Positions 53,132-61,810 of a stretch of DNA of 64,000 bases are shown here, piece after piece. Made by a program: the position numbers and the translations under genes. The first letter of the stretch is position 1; each line of letters starts with the position of its first letter. Below the pieces are notes generated by a model, which had not been told where the DNA came from, searched no databases, and worked only from the letters and a program-made list of their open reading frames with translations. The DNA is from Nonomuraea roseoviolacea subsp. carminata (GTDB lineage Bacteria > Actinomycetota > Actinomycetes > Streptosporangiales > Streptosporangiaceae): contig NZ_JAMZEC010000001.1 of assembly GCF_024172185.1 (NCBI RefSeq), positions 8,903,001 through 8,967,000 of the forward strand. The letters are read 5' to 3'.

Positions 53132-53649
53132 CGGGGGCCACCGCCGGGCTCGAACTCCTTGCACGCCTTGTGCGCGGCCTCGACCTTCTCCTCGGGCGTC
53201 CCGGGCCGCACGCTGATCTCGATCCGGCCGTCGGTCGACGGGTCCTTCATGTCGATGCCGTGCTCGCGCATGCACTGGGCGAACTTCAGCGCCTGGTCGC
53301 GCGCCTTCGGGTCCATCTTGCCGTTCAGCTTGCCGACGGCGTTCTCCATGAAGTGCCCGCACGCCTTCTGGGCCTCCTGCATCTTCGCCTCGTCGCCCTT
53401 CTTCGACTTGATGCGGATGCCGCCGCCCGGCTCGGGGTCGTCCATCTCGATGCCGTGCTCGCGCATGCACTGGGCGAACTTGAGCTGCGCGCTCCGCGGG
53501 TCCAGGGAGGCGGTGGCGGCGGCGGACGCGCCGGGGCTCGCCGTGGCGCCGCCCGCGCTCGCCACGCCGTCCGAGGCCGGCGCCTCGGCGGCGCAGGCGG
53601 TCAGGGCCGCCGCCGCGCAGACGGCCGCCAGCAGAGGTCGTACGTTCAT
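53128..53649 (-). CDS. Lipoprotein with duplicated CMREHG motif
   Basis: 173 aa. Signal peptide with lipobox LTAC and Cys19, an Ala/Ser linker, then two copies of the motif LKFAQCMREHGI-M-DP, about 70 residues apart, each with one Cys and a later 'AHKAC'/'AQKAC' Cys. The paired cysteines and repeated unit suggest two small disulfide-bonded or metal-binding units. First gene of the four-gene export operon; its product may deliver or sense the exported molecule. No other function is recognisable. Confidence 0.8.
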   Translation of the reverse strand: MNVRPLLAAVCAAAALTACAAEAPASDGVASAGGATASPGASAAATASLDPRSAQLKFAQCMREHGIEMDDPEPGGGIRIKSKKGDEAKMQEAQKACGHFMENAVGKLNGKMDPKARDQALKFAQCMREHGIDMKDPSTDGRIEISVRPGTPEEKVEAAHKACKEFEPGGGPR

Positions 53650-53708
53650 CGTCTCGTCTCCTTCGAGAGCGCCGCCGGTCGTTCGCCGCGGCGCGACGCT
53701 CACTCCAG

Positions 53709-53781
53709 CGGGACGGGTGCTAAACGGCGATAAGCCGCACCTGCCGCGCCCGGCGCTTATCCGCCGCTAACACCCGTTCCG
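53709..53781. promoter_or_regulatory. Mirrored element between export operon and two-component system
   Basis: Left arm about 53709-53735 contains ACGGGTGCTAAACGG and GATAAGC; right arm about 53755-53781 reads GCTTATCCGCCGCTAACACCC, its approximate inverse complement. About 75% of the arms match, and the outer ACGGGTG and inner GATAAGC are conserved. It lies 60 bp before the lipoprotein ATG and 35 bp before the response regulator ATG. It is a plausible binding site of that response regulator. Confidence 0.65.
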
Positions 53782-53815
53782 CCACTGTCGTTGTGGGACG
53801 GAAAGGGGGCCTGGG

Positions 53816-54469
53816 ATGCGGGTGCTCGTCGTGGAGGACGAAGAGGAGCTCGCCGACGCCATCGCGCGCGGGCTGCGGCTGCACGCCATCGCGGTGGACG
53901 TGGCCTACGACGGGCAGGAGGCGCTGGAGCTGGCCGCGTACGTCCCGTACGACGTGGTGGTGCTGGACCGCGACCTGCCCGAGGTGCACGGCGACCAGGT
54001 GTGCCGGGAGCTGGCGGGCGGGGGCGCGGCGGGCCGGGTGCTCATGCTGACGGCGGCCGGGCGGGTGCGCGACCGGGTGGACGGGCTGACCCTGGGCGCG
54101 GACGACTACCTCATCAAGCCGTTCACGTTCGCCGAGCTGGTGGCGCGGATCCGGACCCTGTCGCGGCGCTCCCGGCGGGGCGGCCCGGCGCCGCTGGAGC
54201 GGGCCGGGGTGCTGCTGGACCCGGGCCGGCGCACGGTCACGCGCGACGGGCGGCCCGTGGCGCTCAACCGCAAGGAGTTCGACGTGCTGCACGCGCTGCT
54301 GAGCGCCGAGGGACGGCTGGTCACCTCGGCTGAGCTGCGCAGGAGCGCCTGGGACGAGTACGCCGACGCGGCCAGCGGGGTGCTGCGGGTGACGCTCACC
54401 TCGCTGCGCCGCAAGCTCGGCGCTCCTCCGCTGATCGAGAACGTCCCGGGCCAGGGGTACCGGCTGTGA
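53816..54469 (+). CDS. OmpR-family response regulator
   Basis: 217 aa. Receiver domain with acidic pocket 'VVEDEEE' and phosphoacceptor Asp51 in 'VVLDRDLPEVHGD'; 'KPFTFAELVARIR' has the conserved Lys. C-terminal winged helix ('LNRKEFDVLHALLSAEGRLVTSAELRRSAWDE') binds DNA. The stop overlaps the kinase start by 4 bp. The mirrored element upstream, shared with the export operon, makes that operon its likely target. Confidence 0.93.
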   Translation: MRVLVVEDEEELADAIARGLRLHAIAVDVAYDGQEALELAAYVPYDVVVLDRDLPEVHGDQVCRELAGGGAAGRVLMLTAAGRVRDRVDGLTLGADDYLIKPFTFAELVARIRTLSRRSRRGGPAPLERAGVLLDPGRRTVTRDGRPVALNRKEFDVLHALLSAEGRLVTSAELRRSAWDEYADAASGVLRVTLTSLRRKLGAPPLIENVPGQGYRL

Positions 54470-55656
54470 CGGCGCCCACGACGTCCACGCTGCGGCCGTG
54501 GCACCGGCTCGGGCTGCGCGTGCGGCTGACGGTCCTGTACGGCGGGCTGTTCTTCGTGGCCGGGTCGCTGCTGCTGTGGTCCACGTACCTGCTGACCGCG
54601 CGGGCGCTCAGCCAGCAGTTCTCCGTCGGCTTCACGAAGATCGTCACCAACAAGCCGGTCTCGGTGATCCAGACGCCGCCCGACGACATGCTGTTCCAGA
54701 AGACGAGCGCCGACGTGCAACAGCGGGCCGCGACCGTCCTGGCGGACATGCTGCGCTCGTCGGCGATCATCATGGTGCTGCTCGGCGTCCTCGCCGTCGT
54801 GCTCGGCTACCTCGTCGCCGACCGGGCGCTGCGCCCGCTCGACCGGGTGACCGAGACGGCGCGCCGGCTGTCCGAGAGCAACCTGCACGAGCGGATCGCG
54901 CTGGAGGGGCCGCCCGACGAGGTCAAGCGGCTGGCCGACACCTTCGACGCGATGCTCGACCGGCTGCACCAGGTGTTCGAGGGGCAGCGGCGCTTCATCG
55001 CCAACGCCTCGCACGAGCTGCGCACCCCGCTCGCCATCAACCGCACCGTGCTGGAGGTGTCGCTGGAGGAACCGGCCGCCTCCGAGGACCTCAAGGCGCT
55101 GGCCCGCGCCCTGCTCGGCACCAACGCCCGCTACGAGCGGCTCATCGAGGGCCTGCTCCTGCTCGCCCAGTCCGAGCAGGAGCTGGCCGTGCGCAAGACC
55201 GTGGACGTGGCGCAGGTGGCGCGCACCGTGCTGGACCAGCTCGACCTGGCCGGGCGCAAGCGGCCCCTCGCCGTCCACGCGGACCTGCGCCCGGCCCTGG
55301 CGGCGGGCGACCCGCTGCTCATGGAGCGCTGCCTGTTCAACCTGGTGGAGAACGCGGCCAAGTACAACGTGCGCGGCGGCGAGGTGCGGGTGCGGGTGCG
55401 CCGGGAGGACGGCCAGGCGGTGGTCACGGTGGTCAACACCGGGCCGGCGGTCCCGCCGTACGAGGTGGAGGACCTGTTCGAGCCGTTCCGGCGGCTGCAG
55501 GGCGACCGCGTGCGCTCGGCGCGGGGGGCGGGGCTGGGGCTGTCCATCGTGCGGGCCATCTGCGACGCGCACGGCGGCGCCGTCACCGCCGAGGCCCGGC
55601 CCGAGGGTGGCCTGAGCGTCACCGTGCGGCTGCCGGGGGCCGCCCCGGGGGTGTGA
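54466..55656 (+). CDS. Membrane sensor histidine kinase
   Basis: 396 aa. Two membrane helices (about 25-45 and 102-124) flank an extracellular sensor loop of about 55 residues; HAMP follows ('DRALRPLDRVTETARRLSESNLHERI'). H-box His183 in 'NASHELRTPLAINR', N-box 'LFNLVENAAKYN', G-boxes 'GAGLGLSIVRAI'. It transfers phosphate to the response regulator encoded immediately upstream (4-bp overlap, GTG start). Confidence 0.93.
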   Translation: MTAPTTSTLRPWHRLGLRVRLTVLYGGLFFVAGSLLLWSTYLLTARALSQQFSVGFTKIVTNKPVSVIQTPPDDMLFQKTSADVQQRAATVLADMLRSSAIIMVLLGVLAVVLGYLVADRALRPLDRVTETARRLSESNLHERIALEGPPDEVKRLADTFDAMLDRLHQVFEGQRRFIANASHELRTPLAINRTVLEVSLEEPAASEDLKALARALLGTNARYERLIEGLLLLAQSEQELAVRKTVDVAQVARTVLDQLDLAGRKRPLAVHADLRPALAAGDPLLMERCLFNLVENAAKYNVRGGEVRVRVRREDGQAVVTVVNTGPAVPPYEVEDLFEPFRRLQGDRVRSARGAGLGLSIVRAICDAHGGAVTAEARPEGGLSVTVRLPGAAPGV

Positions 55657-55750
55657 TGACGCTCCCCGGCGGCCGGGAGGGGGCGTGGGAGCGCGATGCC
55701 CGGTCCTGTGGCGTACCGGGGGCCTGTGCGGGGCGTGCGATGCTGGGCGG

Positions 55751-56350
55751 GTGCTTCCCCTCCTCGGCGAGCTGCGCGAGCTGGTCGCCTCCCGCCTGGC
55801 CGCCTTCCCGCGCCGCGAGGCGCCGCCCGCGCCCGGCGTCCGCCGCGCCGCCGTCACCGTGTGCGTGCTGGAGGACGACGCGGGCGTCCCGTACACGATC
55901 CTCATCCGGCGCTCGCCGCACGGCCGCAACGCCGGCCAGTGGGCGCTGCCCGGCGGGCGGCTGGAGGACGGCGAGGGGCCGGCCGAGGCGGCGCTGCGGG
56001 AGCTGGCCGAGGAGACCGCGGTGCGCGGCGTGGAGGTGGCGGGGCTGCTGGACGACTACGTCACCGACTCCGGGTTCGCGATCACGCCGGTCGTGGCGTT
56101 CGGCGGCCGGCAGCGGCCCGTGGCCGACGCCCGCGAGGTGGCCTCCGTGCACGCCGTGCCGCTGGAGCGCTTCCTGGCCCCCGGGGTGCCGCGCTGGACC
56201 GCCGCCGGGCTGCTGCAGATGCCGCTGGGCCCCTCGATCGTGGTCCACGCGCCGACCGGGGCGATTTTGTGGCAGTTCGCCGAAGTGGCGCTGCGTGGCC
56301 GCGACCTGCGGGTCTTCGACGTCGCGCAGCCGGAGTGGACCAGGACGTGA
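55751..56350 (+). CDS. NUDIX hydrolase, CoA pyrophosphatase-like
   Basis: 199 aa from the GTG at 55751. Nudix box G-x5-E-x7-REUxEExGU seen as 'GGRLEDGEGPAEAALRELAEETAV', with the two key Glu in ELAEE. N-terminal 'RRAAVTVCVLEDDAGVPYTILIRRSPHGRNAGQWALPGG' cited by LIRRSPHGRNAGQWALPGG resembles coenzyme A pyrophosphatases. GATGCT lies seven bases before the GTG, fitting a leaderless start; an upstream ATG at 55685 is less likely. It hydrolyses a nucleoside diphosphate derivative; the substrate is not certain. Confidence 0.85.
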   Translation: MLPLLGELRELVASRLAAFPRREAPPAPGVRRAAVTVCVLEDDAGVPYTILIRRSPHGRNAGQWALPGGRLEDGEGPAEAALRELAEETAVRGVEVAGLLDDYVTDSGFAITPVVAFGGRQRPVADAREVASVHAVPLERFLAPGVPRWTAAGLLQMPLGPSIVVHAPTGAILWQFAEVALRGRDLRVFDVAQPEWTRT

Positions 56351-56600
56351 CCGAATCTTTGGGTCCGATGGAATACGCGTCACCGGATGTCCGTTAGAGT
56401 CGAGTGGCCGATGTGGTCTGTGTCCCCCGGGCCGCAAATTACCGCCTTCACGGAATACCGTTCGGCTGGAGCCGTGTTGTGCACCTCGCCGAGGAGGCGA
56501 CCGCCACATCGGCCTCAATGCTTTTCCAGGCGCCCCGGCTCCGGCCGGGGCGCCTGCTCTATGGTGGGGTGGCCGACCGACGATCCGCCAGGAGAGCCCA
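56351..56600. other. 250-bp gap before acyltransferase, possible structured leader or small RNA
   Basis: No ORF of merit. The segment about 56385-56530 is distinctly lower in GC than its flanks. It ends in a perfect 11-bp stem (AGGCGCCCCGG / CCGGGGCGCCT, 56528-56555, six-base loop), without a U-tract, 45 bases before the acyltransferase start. GTTAGAGT near 56394 could be a -10. I cannot name a riboswitch class. Confidence 0.4.
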
Positions 56601-57407
56601 TTGCTGTACCAAGTGGTCAAGTTCACCGCCACGTCGCTGGCGCACGCCATGTGCCGCCCGCACATCTCCGGCGCGGCGCACGTGCCCAGGACGGGGCCCG
56701 CGATCCTGGCCGCCAACCACCTGTCCGTGCTCGACTCGTTCCTGCTGCCGGCGCTGCTGCCGCGGCCGGTGACGTTCGTCGCCAAGAACGAGTACTTCTC
56801 CGGCAATCCGGTCGCGGGCTGGTTCATGCGCCTGGGCAACAGCCTGCCCATCGACCGTGAGAGCGCCCACGCCGCGCAGGCCATGCTGGACGCGGCGACC
56901 GAGGTGCTGGAGCGCGGCGACCTGTTCGGCATCCACCCCGAGGGCACCCGCTCGCCCGACGGGCGCCTCTACCGCGGCAAGATCGGCGTGGCGTGGCTGG
57001 CCCTGCGCACGGGCGCGCCAGTGCTGCCCGTCGCGCTCAGCGGCACCGAGAAGGTGCTGCCGGTCGGCGCCAAGGTGCCCCGCCCGGCCCGGATCGGCAT
57101 CAAGATCGGCGCGCCGATGACGTTCGAGGGCAGCCACACCAACGCCCGCGACCGCCGGCGGGTCACCGACGAGATCATGGCGGCCATCCAGCGGCTCTCG
57201 GGCCAGGAGTACGTGCCGGCGTACGCCGCCAGCGTCAAGGCCGCGTCCAGCGGCGACACGCCGGCGCCGAACGGGTCCACGGCTCCGAACGGGTCCGCGT
57301 CTCCGAACGGATCCGCGTCGAACGGCTCAGGGCGGAACGGCTCCACGGCCGGCCAGGCAGCGTCCAAGATCGCCGCTTCGGACCCGGCGGACGGCGCGCA
57401 CGGCTAA
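56601..57407 (+). CDS. 1-acyl-sn-glycerol-3-phosphate acyltransferase family (PlsC-like)
   Basis: 268 aa. Catalytic NHLSVLD (39-45, N-H-x-x-x-x-D form), 'GNSLPIDRES', substrate motif EGTRS ('FGIHPEGTRSPDG'), and 'GAPVLPVALSGTEK'. Makes phosphatidic acid or a related acyl lipid at the membrane. The TTG start has AGGAGAG six bases upstream. The last 60 residues are an NGS-rich repeat-encoded tail (PNGSTAPNGSASPNGS) unusual for the family. The cited PBP gene follows 46 bp later. Confidence 0.88.
   Translation: MLYQVVKFTATSLAHAMCRPHISGAAHVPRTGPAILAANHLSVLDSFLLPALLPRPVTFVAKNEYFSGNPVAGWFMRLGNSLPIDRESAHAAQAMLDAATEVLERGDLFGIHPEGTRSPDGRLYRGKIGVAWLALRTGAPVLPVALSGTEKVLPVGAKVPRPARIGIKIGAPMTFEGSHTNARDRRRVTDEIMAAIQRLSGQEYVPAYAASVKAASSGDTPAPNGSTAPNGSASPNGSASNGSGRNGSTAGQAASKIAASDPADGAHG
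57267..57317. repeat. 18-bp repeat in the acyltransferase C-terminal tail
   Basis: Nearly three units of CCGAACGGGTCCACGGCT-like sequence encode PNGSTA/PNGSAS. The unit is in frame and extends the protein beyond the usual acyltransferase end. Confidence 0.85.
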
Positions 57408-57452
57408 GCTCGGTCACCGAGCAAGCGCTGCCGAGGACCAGGGGGCTGACCA

Positions 57453-59054
57453 GTGGCGCGTGGCCGCACCATCGCGATCGTATCCGGCATCACCGTGCTG
57501 GCAGTGGGCGCCGCCGGGGGCGGCGCCTGGTATCTGCTGCACACGCGGGGCACACCCGCCGAGACCGCCCGGCGCTACGCCGCGGCCTGGCAGGCCGGTG
57601 ACACGGCCGCCATGCGGGCCGAGCTGGCCACCCAGCAGCCGCTGACCGCCTACGACCAGATGCGCACCGCCCTGGCCGTCGAGTCCACGCAGATCAAGCT
57701 GGGGCAGGTCACCGAGTCCGACGACCGGGCCCGCGTGCCGTACACCGCGACCCTGAAGCTGAAGAACATCGGCGACTGGACCTACCAGGGGCGGATCGAC
57801 CTCAAGGTCGCCGACCGCGCCTGGAAGGTCGACTGGACCCCGGCCACGCTGCACCCGTCGCTCGCCTCCGGCGCGTCCTTCAAGATCAAGACGAGCTGGC
57901 CGCACCGCGCGGGCATCACCGACGCCGACGGCGGCCGCATCGACGACGGCAAGGCCGGCGGCTCGGTGCAGCAGCTCGTCGGCTACCTCGACAAGGCCAC
58001 CAAGAAGGACGTCGCCAAGCTCGGCAACGCCTACAAGGTCGGTCAGGCGGTCGGCCGGGGCGGGCTGCAGGAGACGTTCCAGAAGCGGCTCGCGGGCACC
58101 CCGACCACCGAGATCCAGGTCGGCGACAAGACCCTGCACACCATCGAGGGCACCGACGGCGAGGAGGTGAAGACGACCCTCGACCCGCGTGCCCAGGCCG
58201 CCGCCGTCGCCGCGGTCAAGGACGTCGACAAGCCCACCTCCATGGTCGCCCTCAAGGCCAGCACGGGCGAGATCCTGGCCGTGGTCAACAACGTGGGCGG
58301 CTTCAACCGGGCCCTCGACGGCCGCTACCCGCCCGGCTCCACGTTCAAGGCGGTGACGGCGATCGGGCTGCTCGCCGAGGGCGTCGCGCCCGGCGACTCC
58401 GTCACCTGCCCCAAGTACGCGACCGTGGGCGGGCTGAAGATCCGCAACTCCGAGGAGGAGGAGTTCGGGTCGCTGTCGTTCCTCGACTCCTTCGCCCACT
58501 CCTGCAACACCACGTTCGCGCCGATGGCCGAGCGCCGGCTCGGCGCCGACAAGCTGCTGGAGACGGCCGAGTCGGTCGGCTTCAACCAGCCGCTCAACAT
58601 CGGCGTGCCCGCCACCAAGGCCAGCATGCCGCGCGCCCAGTCCGACGCCGAGCTGGCCGCCGAGGCGTTCGGGCAGGCCAGGATCACGGCGAGCCCGCTG
58701 TCGATCGCGTCGGTGGCCGCCGCCATCGCCGACGGCACCTGGCGCCCGCCGACGCTCGTGCCGGGGCTGCCCCAGAAGGCCCAGGAGCACCCGCTGCCCG
58801 ACGGGGTCAAGGACGCGATGCACTCCCTGACCTCGGCGGTGGTCACCAAGGGCACGGCCAAGGGCGCGGGCCTGCCGGCCGGCACGCACGGCAAGACCGG
58901 CACGGCCGAGTACGGCACCGGCGACAAGCTGAAGACGCACGCCTGGTTCATGGGGTTCAAGGGCGATGTGGCGTTCGCGGTGGTGGTGGAGGGCGGCGGC
59001 ACGGGTGGCAAGGTCGCCGCGCCGATCGCCGCCGCCTTCCTCCGCGGCCTCTGA
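57453..59054 (+). CDS. Penicillin-binding protein (MecA-N/NTF2-like + transpeptidase)
   Basis: 533 aa. N-terminal membrane anchor (about 8-30), MecA_N/NTF2-like domain (about 33-145, 'TRGTPAETARRYAAAWQAGD'), a short dimerisation region, then the transpeptidase domain with STFK (nucleophile Ser about 296), SCN ('HSCNTTF') and KTG ('HGKTGTAEY'). Cross-links peptidoglycan at the outer membrane face. GTG start. The NTF2-like N-domain is that of Bacillus/Staphylococcus-type low-affinity PBPs, also common in actinomycetes, so the gene may lower beta-lactam sensitivity. No regulator is adjacent. Confidence 0.92.
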   Translation: MARGRTIAIVSGITVLAVGAAGGGAWYLLHTRGTPAETARRYAAAWQAGDTAAMRAELATQQPLTAYDQMRTALAVESTQIKLGQVTESDDRARVPYTATLKLKNIGDWTYQGRIDLKVADRAWKVDWTPATLHPSLASGASFKIKTSWPHRAGITDADGGRIDDGKAGGSVQQLVGYLDKATKKDVAKLGNAYKVGQAVGRGGLQETFQKRLAGTPTTEIQVGDKTLHTIEGTDGEEVKTTLDPRAQAAAVAAVKDVDKPTSMVALKASTGEILAVVNNVGGFNRALDGRYPPGSTFKAVTAIGLLAEGVAPGDSVTCPKYATVGGLKIRNSEEEEFGSLSFLDSFAHSCNTTFAPMAERRLGADKLLETAESVGFNQPLNIGVPATKASMPRAQSDAELAAEAFGQARITASPLSIASVAAAIADGTWRPPTLVPGLPQKAQEHPLPDGVKDAMHSLTSAVVTKGTAKGAGLPAGTHGKTGTAEYGTGDKLKTHAWFMGFKGDVAFAVVVEGGGTGGKVAAPIAAAFLRGL

Positions 59055-59106
59055 CCCCGGGCCCTCCGCGGCCCCGGCCCACTCTTCAGCGGCCTCCGAG
59101 CGGGGC

Positions 59107-59970
59107 TCAGGTCAGGAAGCGCCCGATCTCGCGGGCCACCAGCTCGGGCTTGCCCCTGGCTGCGGCGTTGCCGGTGGCTTCGTGGCCGACGCCCTTGAGC
59201 ACCACCCGCCGCGCGTGCGGGAGCACGCCCTCCAGGGCGGTGAGGGCGCGCTTGAGGTACGCAGGGCTCCTGGTGCCGCCGAGCAGCAGCACCTCGGCCC
59301 CCAGCTCCCGCAGGCGGGGCACGAGGTCGGCCGTCTCGGCCACCAGCAGCCCGTCGTGGCGGATCGTCGGGGCCAGCTCGCGAAAGCCCGGCTCCTCGCC
59401 GTCCCCGTCGCGCTCCTGGCGGGCGATGAACGCGGTGGTGAGCCGTTCGAGCAGCCGCCGGGGCATCAGCCCGGCTCCGGGCGGCCCCAGGCGGGCGGCG
59501 AGCATGCCGGTGACGAGCGCGGCTTCGATCCGCCCCTCGGCGATCTCCCGGTCGAACCGCGCGATCCAGTCCGGGTCGCCCGCCCCGTCGAGGCCGAGCG
59601 GCGGCTCGAACGCGACGACCCGCCGTACGTCGGGCCGGGACAGCGCGGTGAGCAGGGCGATGATCGCTCCGGCGCTGACGCCGATGACGTCGCGGGCCCC
59701 GGTGGCGTCGAGCAGCGCGCAGACGTCCTCGACGTCGCTGCGCGCGCTGTGTCCCGGCCGCCGCGGGCCGCTCGCCCCTCGTCCGCGCCGGTCGGGCACG
59801 TAGCAGGTGTGCGTGCCGGCCAGCGCGCGGGCCAGCTCGATGTTGCTGGGGCCGCTCTGCATCATGCCGTGCAGCAGCACCACCCCGGGCCCGGAGCCGA
59901 GGGCGCGGTAGGCGATGGTGGTGCCGTCGGCCGAGGTCACGTGCTGGACGGCGGTCTTCACGTCGCTCAT
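59107..59970 (-). CDS. Alpha/beta hydrolase
   Basis: 287 aa from the ATG at 59970 (MSDVKTAVQHV). Oxyanion segment 'HGMMQSG', nucleophile Ser in 'GVSAGAIIALL', a cap region, and catalytic His in 'VLKGVGHEATG'. 'DRRGRGASGPRRPGHSARSDVEDV' suits the epoxide-hydrolase-like group. Longer frames upstream (to 60138) lack a good start. 164 bp downstream of the PadR gene on the same strand, so PadR may control it. Confidence 0.87.
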   Translation of the reverse strand: MSDVKTAVQHVTSADGTTIAYRALGSGPGVVLLHGMMQSGPSNIELARALAGTHTCYVPDRRGRGASGPRRPGHSARSDVEDVCALLDATGARDVIGVSAGAIIALLTALSRPDVRRVVAFEPPLGLDGAGDPDWIARFDREIAEGRIEAALVTGMLAARLGPPGAGLMPRRLLERLTTAFIARQERDGDGEEPGFRELAPTIRHDGLLVAETADLVPRLRELGAEVLLLGGTRSPAYLKRALTALEGVLPHARRVVLKGVGHEATGNAAARGKPELVAREIGRFLT

Positions 59971-60134
59971 GGTCGTTCCCCATCCGTGGTGTGGACGTGT
60001 CAGAAATGCCACGTGGGGAGGCCCGGATATGCTTGCGAGTGCCATCTCGTGGCCGGGATCCGCCCCGCGCGGGTTTCGCTTCGAGGTTTTCCGAGGGCTC
60101 CGGCGGCGGTGTTCCCGCACCTCCGCCGGGGCCT

Positions 60135-60797
60135 TCATGCGTGTTCGGGTCTGTCCGTGTCACGCCCCCTTTCGGCCAGTTCGGCGACGTCCGCGGGCAT
60201 CCGGCCCGCCCCGTGGACGGCGCGCCACTCCTCCAGCCGGGGGAACGTGCCGCCGGTCAGCTCGTCGAGGAGCGACCGGGTCCACGCCGCCTCGGCCTCG
60301 CGCATCGCCAGGGCGTACTCCGACTCCAGGACGAACAGCCGCGGGAGTTCCCCGGCGTCCCGCTCCAGCGCCTCGCGCTGGGCGGCGGTGAGCCGGTCCA
60401 ACGCGGCGAGCCGCCGGCGCAGCAGGGCGGTCACCTCCTCGGGCGGCAGCCCGCCCATGACCGACAGTCCCGCCTCGAACCTGCGCGGCGCCTCCTCCGG
60501 GTCCGACAGCAGCTCGCGCGTCCAGTCGGCCAGCTCGGCGCGGCCCTCGGCGGTGATCTCGTAGACGGTGCGCTCGGGGCGCCCGCCCTGCCGGTCGCTG
60601 CCGGCCTCCCTGAGCAGGCCGTGCTTGGCCAGGTTGTGGACGACGGTGTAGAGGGACCCCCACTTGATCGCCATGTCCTGGTCCTTGCCACGGGCCCGCA
60701 GCACGGAGGCCATCTCGTAGGCGTGCATCGGGCGCTGGACCACGACGGAGAGCACGGCGAGCGCCAGCAGGCTGCCCACCTTCCGCCGCTTCGCCAT
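60135..60797 (-). CDS. PadR family transcriptional regulator
   Basis: 220 aa. N-terminal PadR winged helix: 'MHAYEMASVLRARGKDQDMAIKWGSLYTVVHNLAKHGLLREAG' cited by IKWGSLYTVVHNLAKHGLL; C-terminal Vir_act_alpha_C-like helical domain. Two tandem 14-bp boxes lie 15 bp upstream of its ATG. Its targets are probably its own gene, the hydrolase 3' of it and possibly the divergent SDR. Confidence 0.92.
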   Translation of the reverse strand: MAKRRKVGSLLALAVLSVVVQRPMHAYEMASVLRARGKDQDMAIKWGSLYTVVHNLAKHGLLREAGSDRQGGRPERTVYEITAEGRAELADWTRELLSDPEEAPRRFEAGLSVMGGLPPEEVTALLRRRLAALDRLTAAQREALERDAGELPRLFVLESEYALAMREAEAAWTRSLLDELTGGTFPRLEEWRAVHGAGRMPADVAELAERGRDTDRPEHA

Positions 60798-60811
60798 CCT
60801 CGGCCCCTCTC

Positions 60812-60839
60812 ACTCGTCAACGAATACTCGTCTACGAGT
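60812..60839. promoter_or_regulatory. Two tandem PadR boxes
   Basis: ACTCGTCAACGAAT (60812-60825) and ACTCGTCTACGAGT (60826-60839) are adjacent 14-bp inverted repeats; the second is perfect around a CT centre, the first has one mismatch. They lie upstream of the PadR gene in the divergent gap and could bind two PadR dimers. Confidence 0.85.
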
Positions 60840-60906
60840 GTACGTCGGCGAGCGTCATCCGCATAGACCCCGGCGGCCGGAAACGCATGCGTCGCCCGGG
60901 TTTGCG

Positions 60907-60922
60907 TTCGAGCGCGCTCGAA
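60907..60922. promoter_or_regulatory. Palindrome in the SDR promoter, possible MerR site
   Basis: TTCGAGCGCGCTCGAA is a perfect 16-bp palindrome. A -35-like TTGCGT (60902-60907) and a -10-like CATAGC (60925-60930) bracket it with about 17 bp spacing. MerR-family proteins typically bind between -35 and -10, and a MerR gene lies downstream. Confidence 0.6.
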
Positions 60923-60939
60923 GCCATAGCGTCACCGCC

Positions 60940-61800
60940 ATGACGACACAGACCTGGATCATCACCGGCGCGTCCCGCGGCCTCGGACGCTCACTGACGG
61001 AGTCGGCGCTCGCGGCCGGCGACAACGTGGTGGCGGCGGTTCGCCGGCCCGAGAGCATGACCGACCTGCAGGCCACGTACCCGGACACCTTCATGGTCGC
61101 CGCCCACGACGCCCGGGACGTCACCGCGGCCGAGGGCCTCGTGCGCGACACCCTCGACCGCTTCGGCCGGCTCGACGTGCTGGTCAACAACGCGGGCCGG
61201 GCCGTGGTCGGAGCGGTCGAGGAGGTCGGCGACGCGCAGTTGCGCGAGCTGATGGACCTGCACCTGTTCGGCCCCGCCGCGCTCGTCCGCGCGGCGCTGC
61301 CCGGCATGCGCGCCCGCGGCACCGGGACGATCGTGCAGATGAGCAGCCAGGGCGGGCGGATGTCCTTCCCCGGCGTGTCCGCGTACTCCGCGTCGAAGTT
61401 CGCCCTGGAAGGCTGGTCGGAGTCCCTGGCCGGGGAGGTCGCCCCGTTCGGGATCCGCGTGATGATCGTGGAGCCGAGCCGGTTCCGCACCGGCTTCAAC
61501 GAGGCCGACGTGCTGGAGTTCACCGCGGCGTCCGAGACCTACCGCGACCTGCTCGCCGCCGTCCGCGCGGACATGGCCGGGGCCGACGGCCTGCAGGAGG
61601 GCGACCCGGCGCGGGCGGCCGAGATCATCGTGTCCCTCGCGCACGGCGACGAGGTGCCGCTGCGGCTGCCCCTCGGGCGCGAGGCCGTCGAGCGGATCTC
61701 GGGGGTGTACCGGCGCGGCCTGGAGGAGGTCGAGCGGTGGGCCCCCATCGCCCGCAGCGCCGACTTCCCCGACGCCCCGTCGTCGGTCCGGCCCGTCTAG
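60940..61800 (+). CDS. Short-chain dehydrogenase/reductase
   Basis: 286 aa. NAD(P) motif TGASRGLG (9-16), NNAG in 'VLVNNAGRAVVG', catalytic Ser in 'MSSQGG' and Tyr-x3-Lys in 'SAYSASKFALEG'. Oxidoreductase of unknown substrate; the Arg in AVRRPES suggests NADP. The ATG at 60940 is preceded by the palindrome-bearing promoter. The MerR gene follows 10 bp later and is probably cotranscribed. Confidence 0.92.
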   Translation: MTTQTWIITGASRGLGRSLTESALAAGDNVVAAVRRPESMTDLQATYPDTFMVAAHDARDVTAAEGLVRDTLDRFGRLDVLVNNAGRAVVGAVEEVGDAQLRELMDLHLFGPAALVRAALPGMRARGTGTIVQMSSQGGRMSFPGVSAYSASKFALEGWSESLAGEVAPFGIRVMIVEPSRFRTGFNEADVLEFTAASETYRDLLAAVRADMAGADGLQEGDPARAAEIIVSLAHGDEVPLRLPLGREAVERISGVYRRGLEEVERWAPIARSADFPDAPSSVRPV

Positions 61801-61810
61801 GCTGGCTGTC

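Noticed and set aside
56340..56600. tRNA or riboswitch in the gap before the acyltransferase
   Set aside because: I could not fold a cloverleaf or match a known riboswitch core by eye.
54498..57407. 969-aa plus-strand ORF ending in the acyltransferase
   Set aside because: It is a high-GC run-on frame; only the part from the TTG at 56601 is a real gene.
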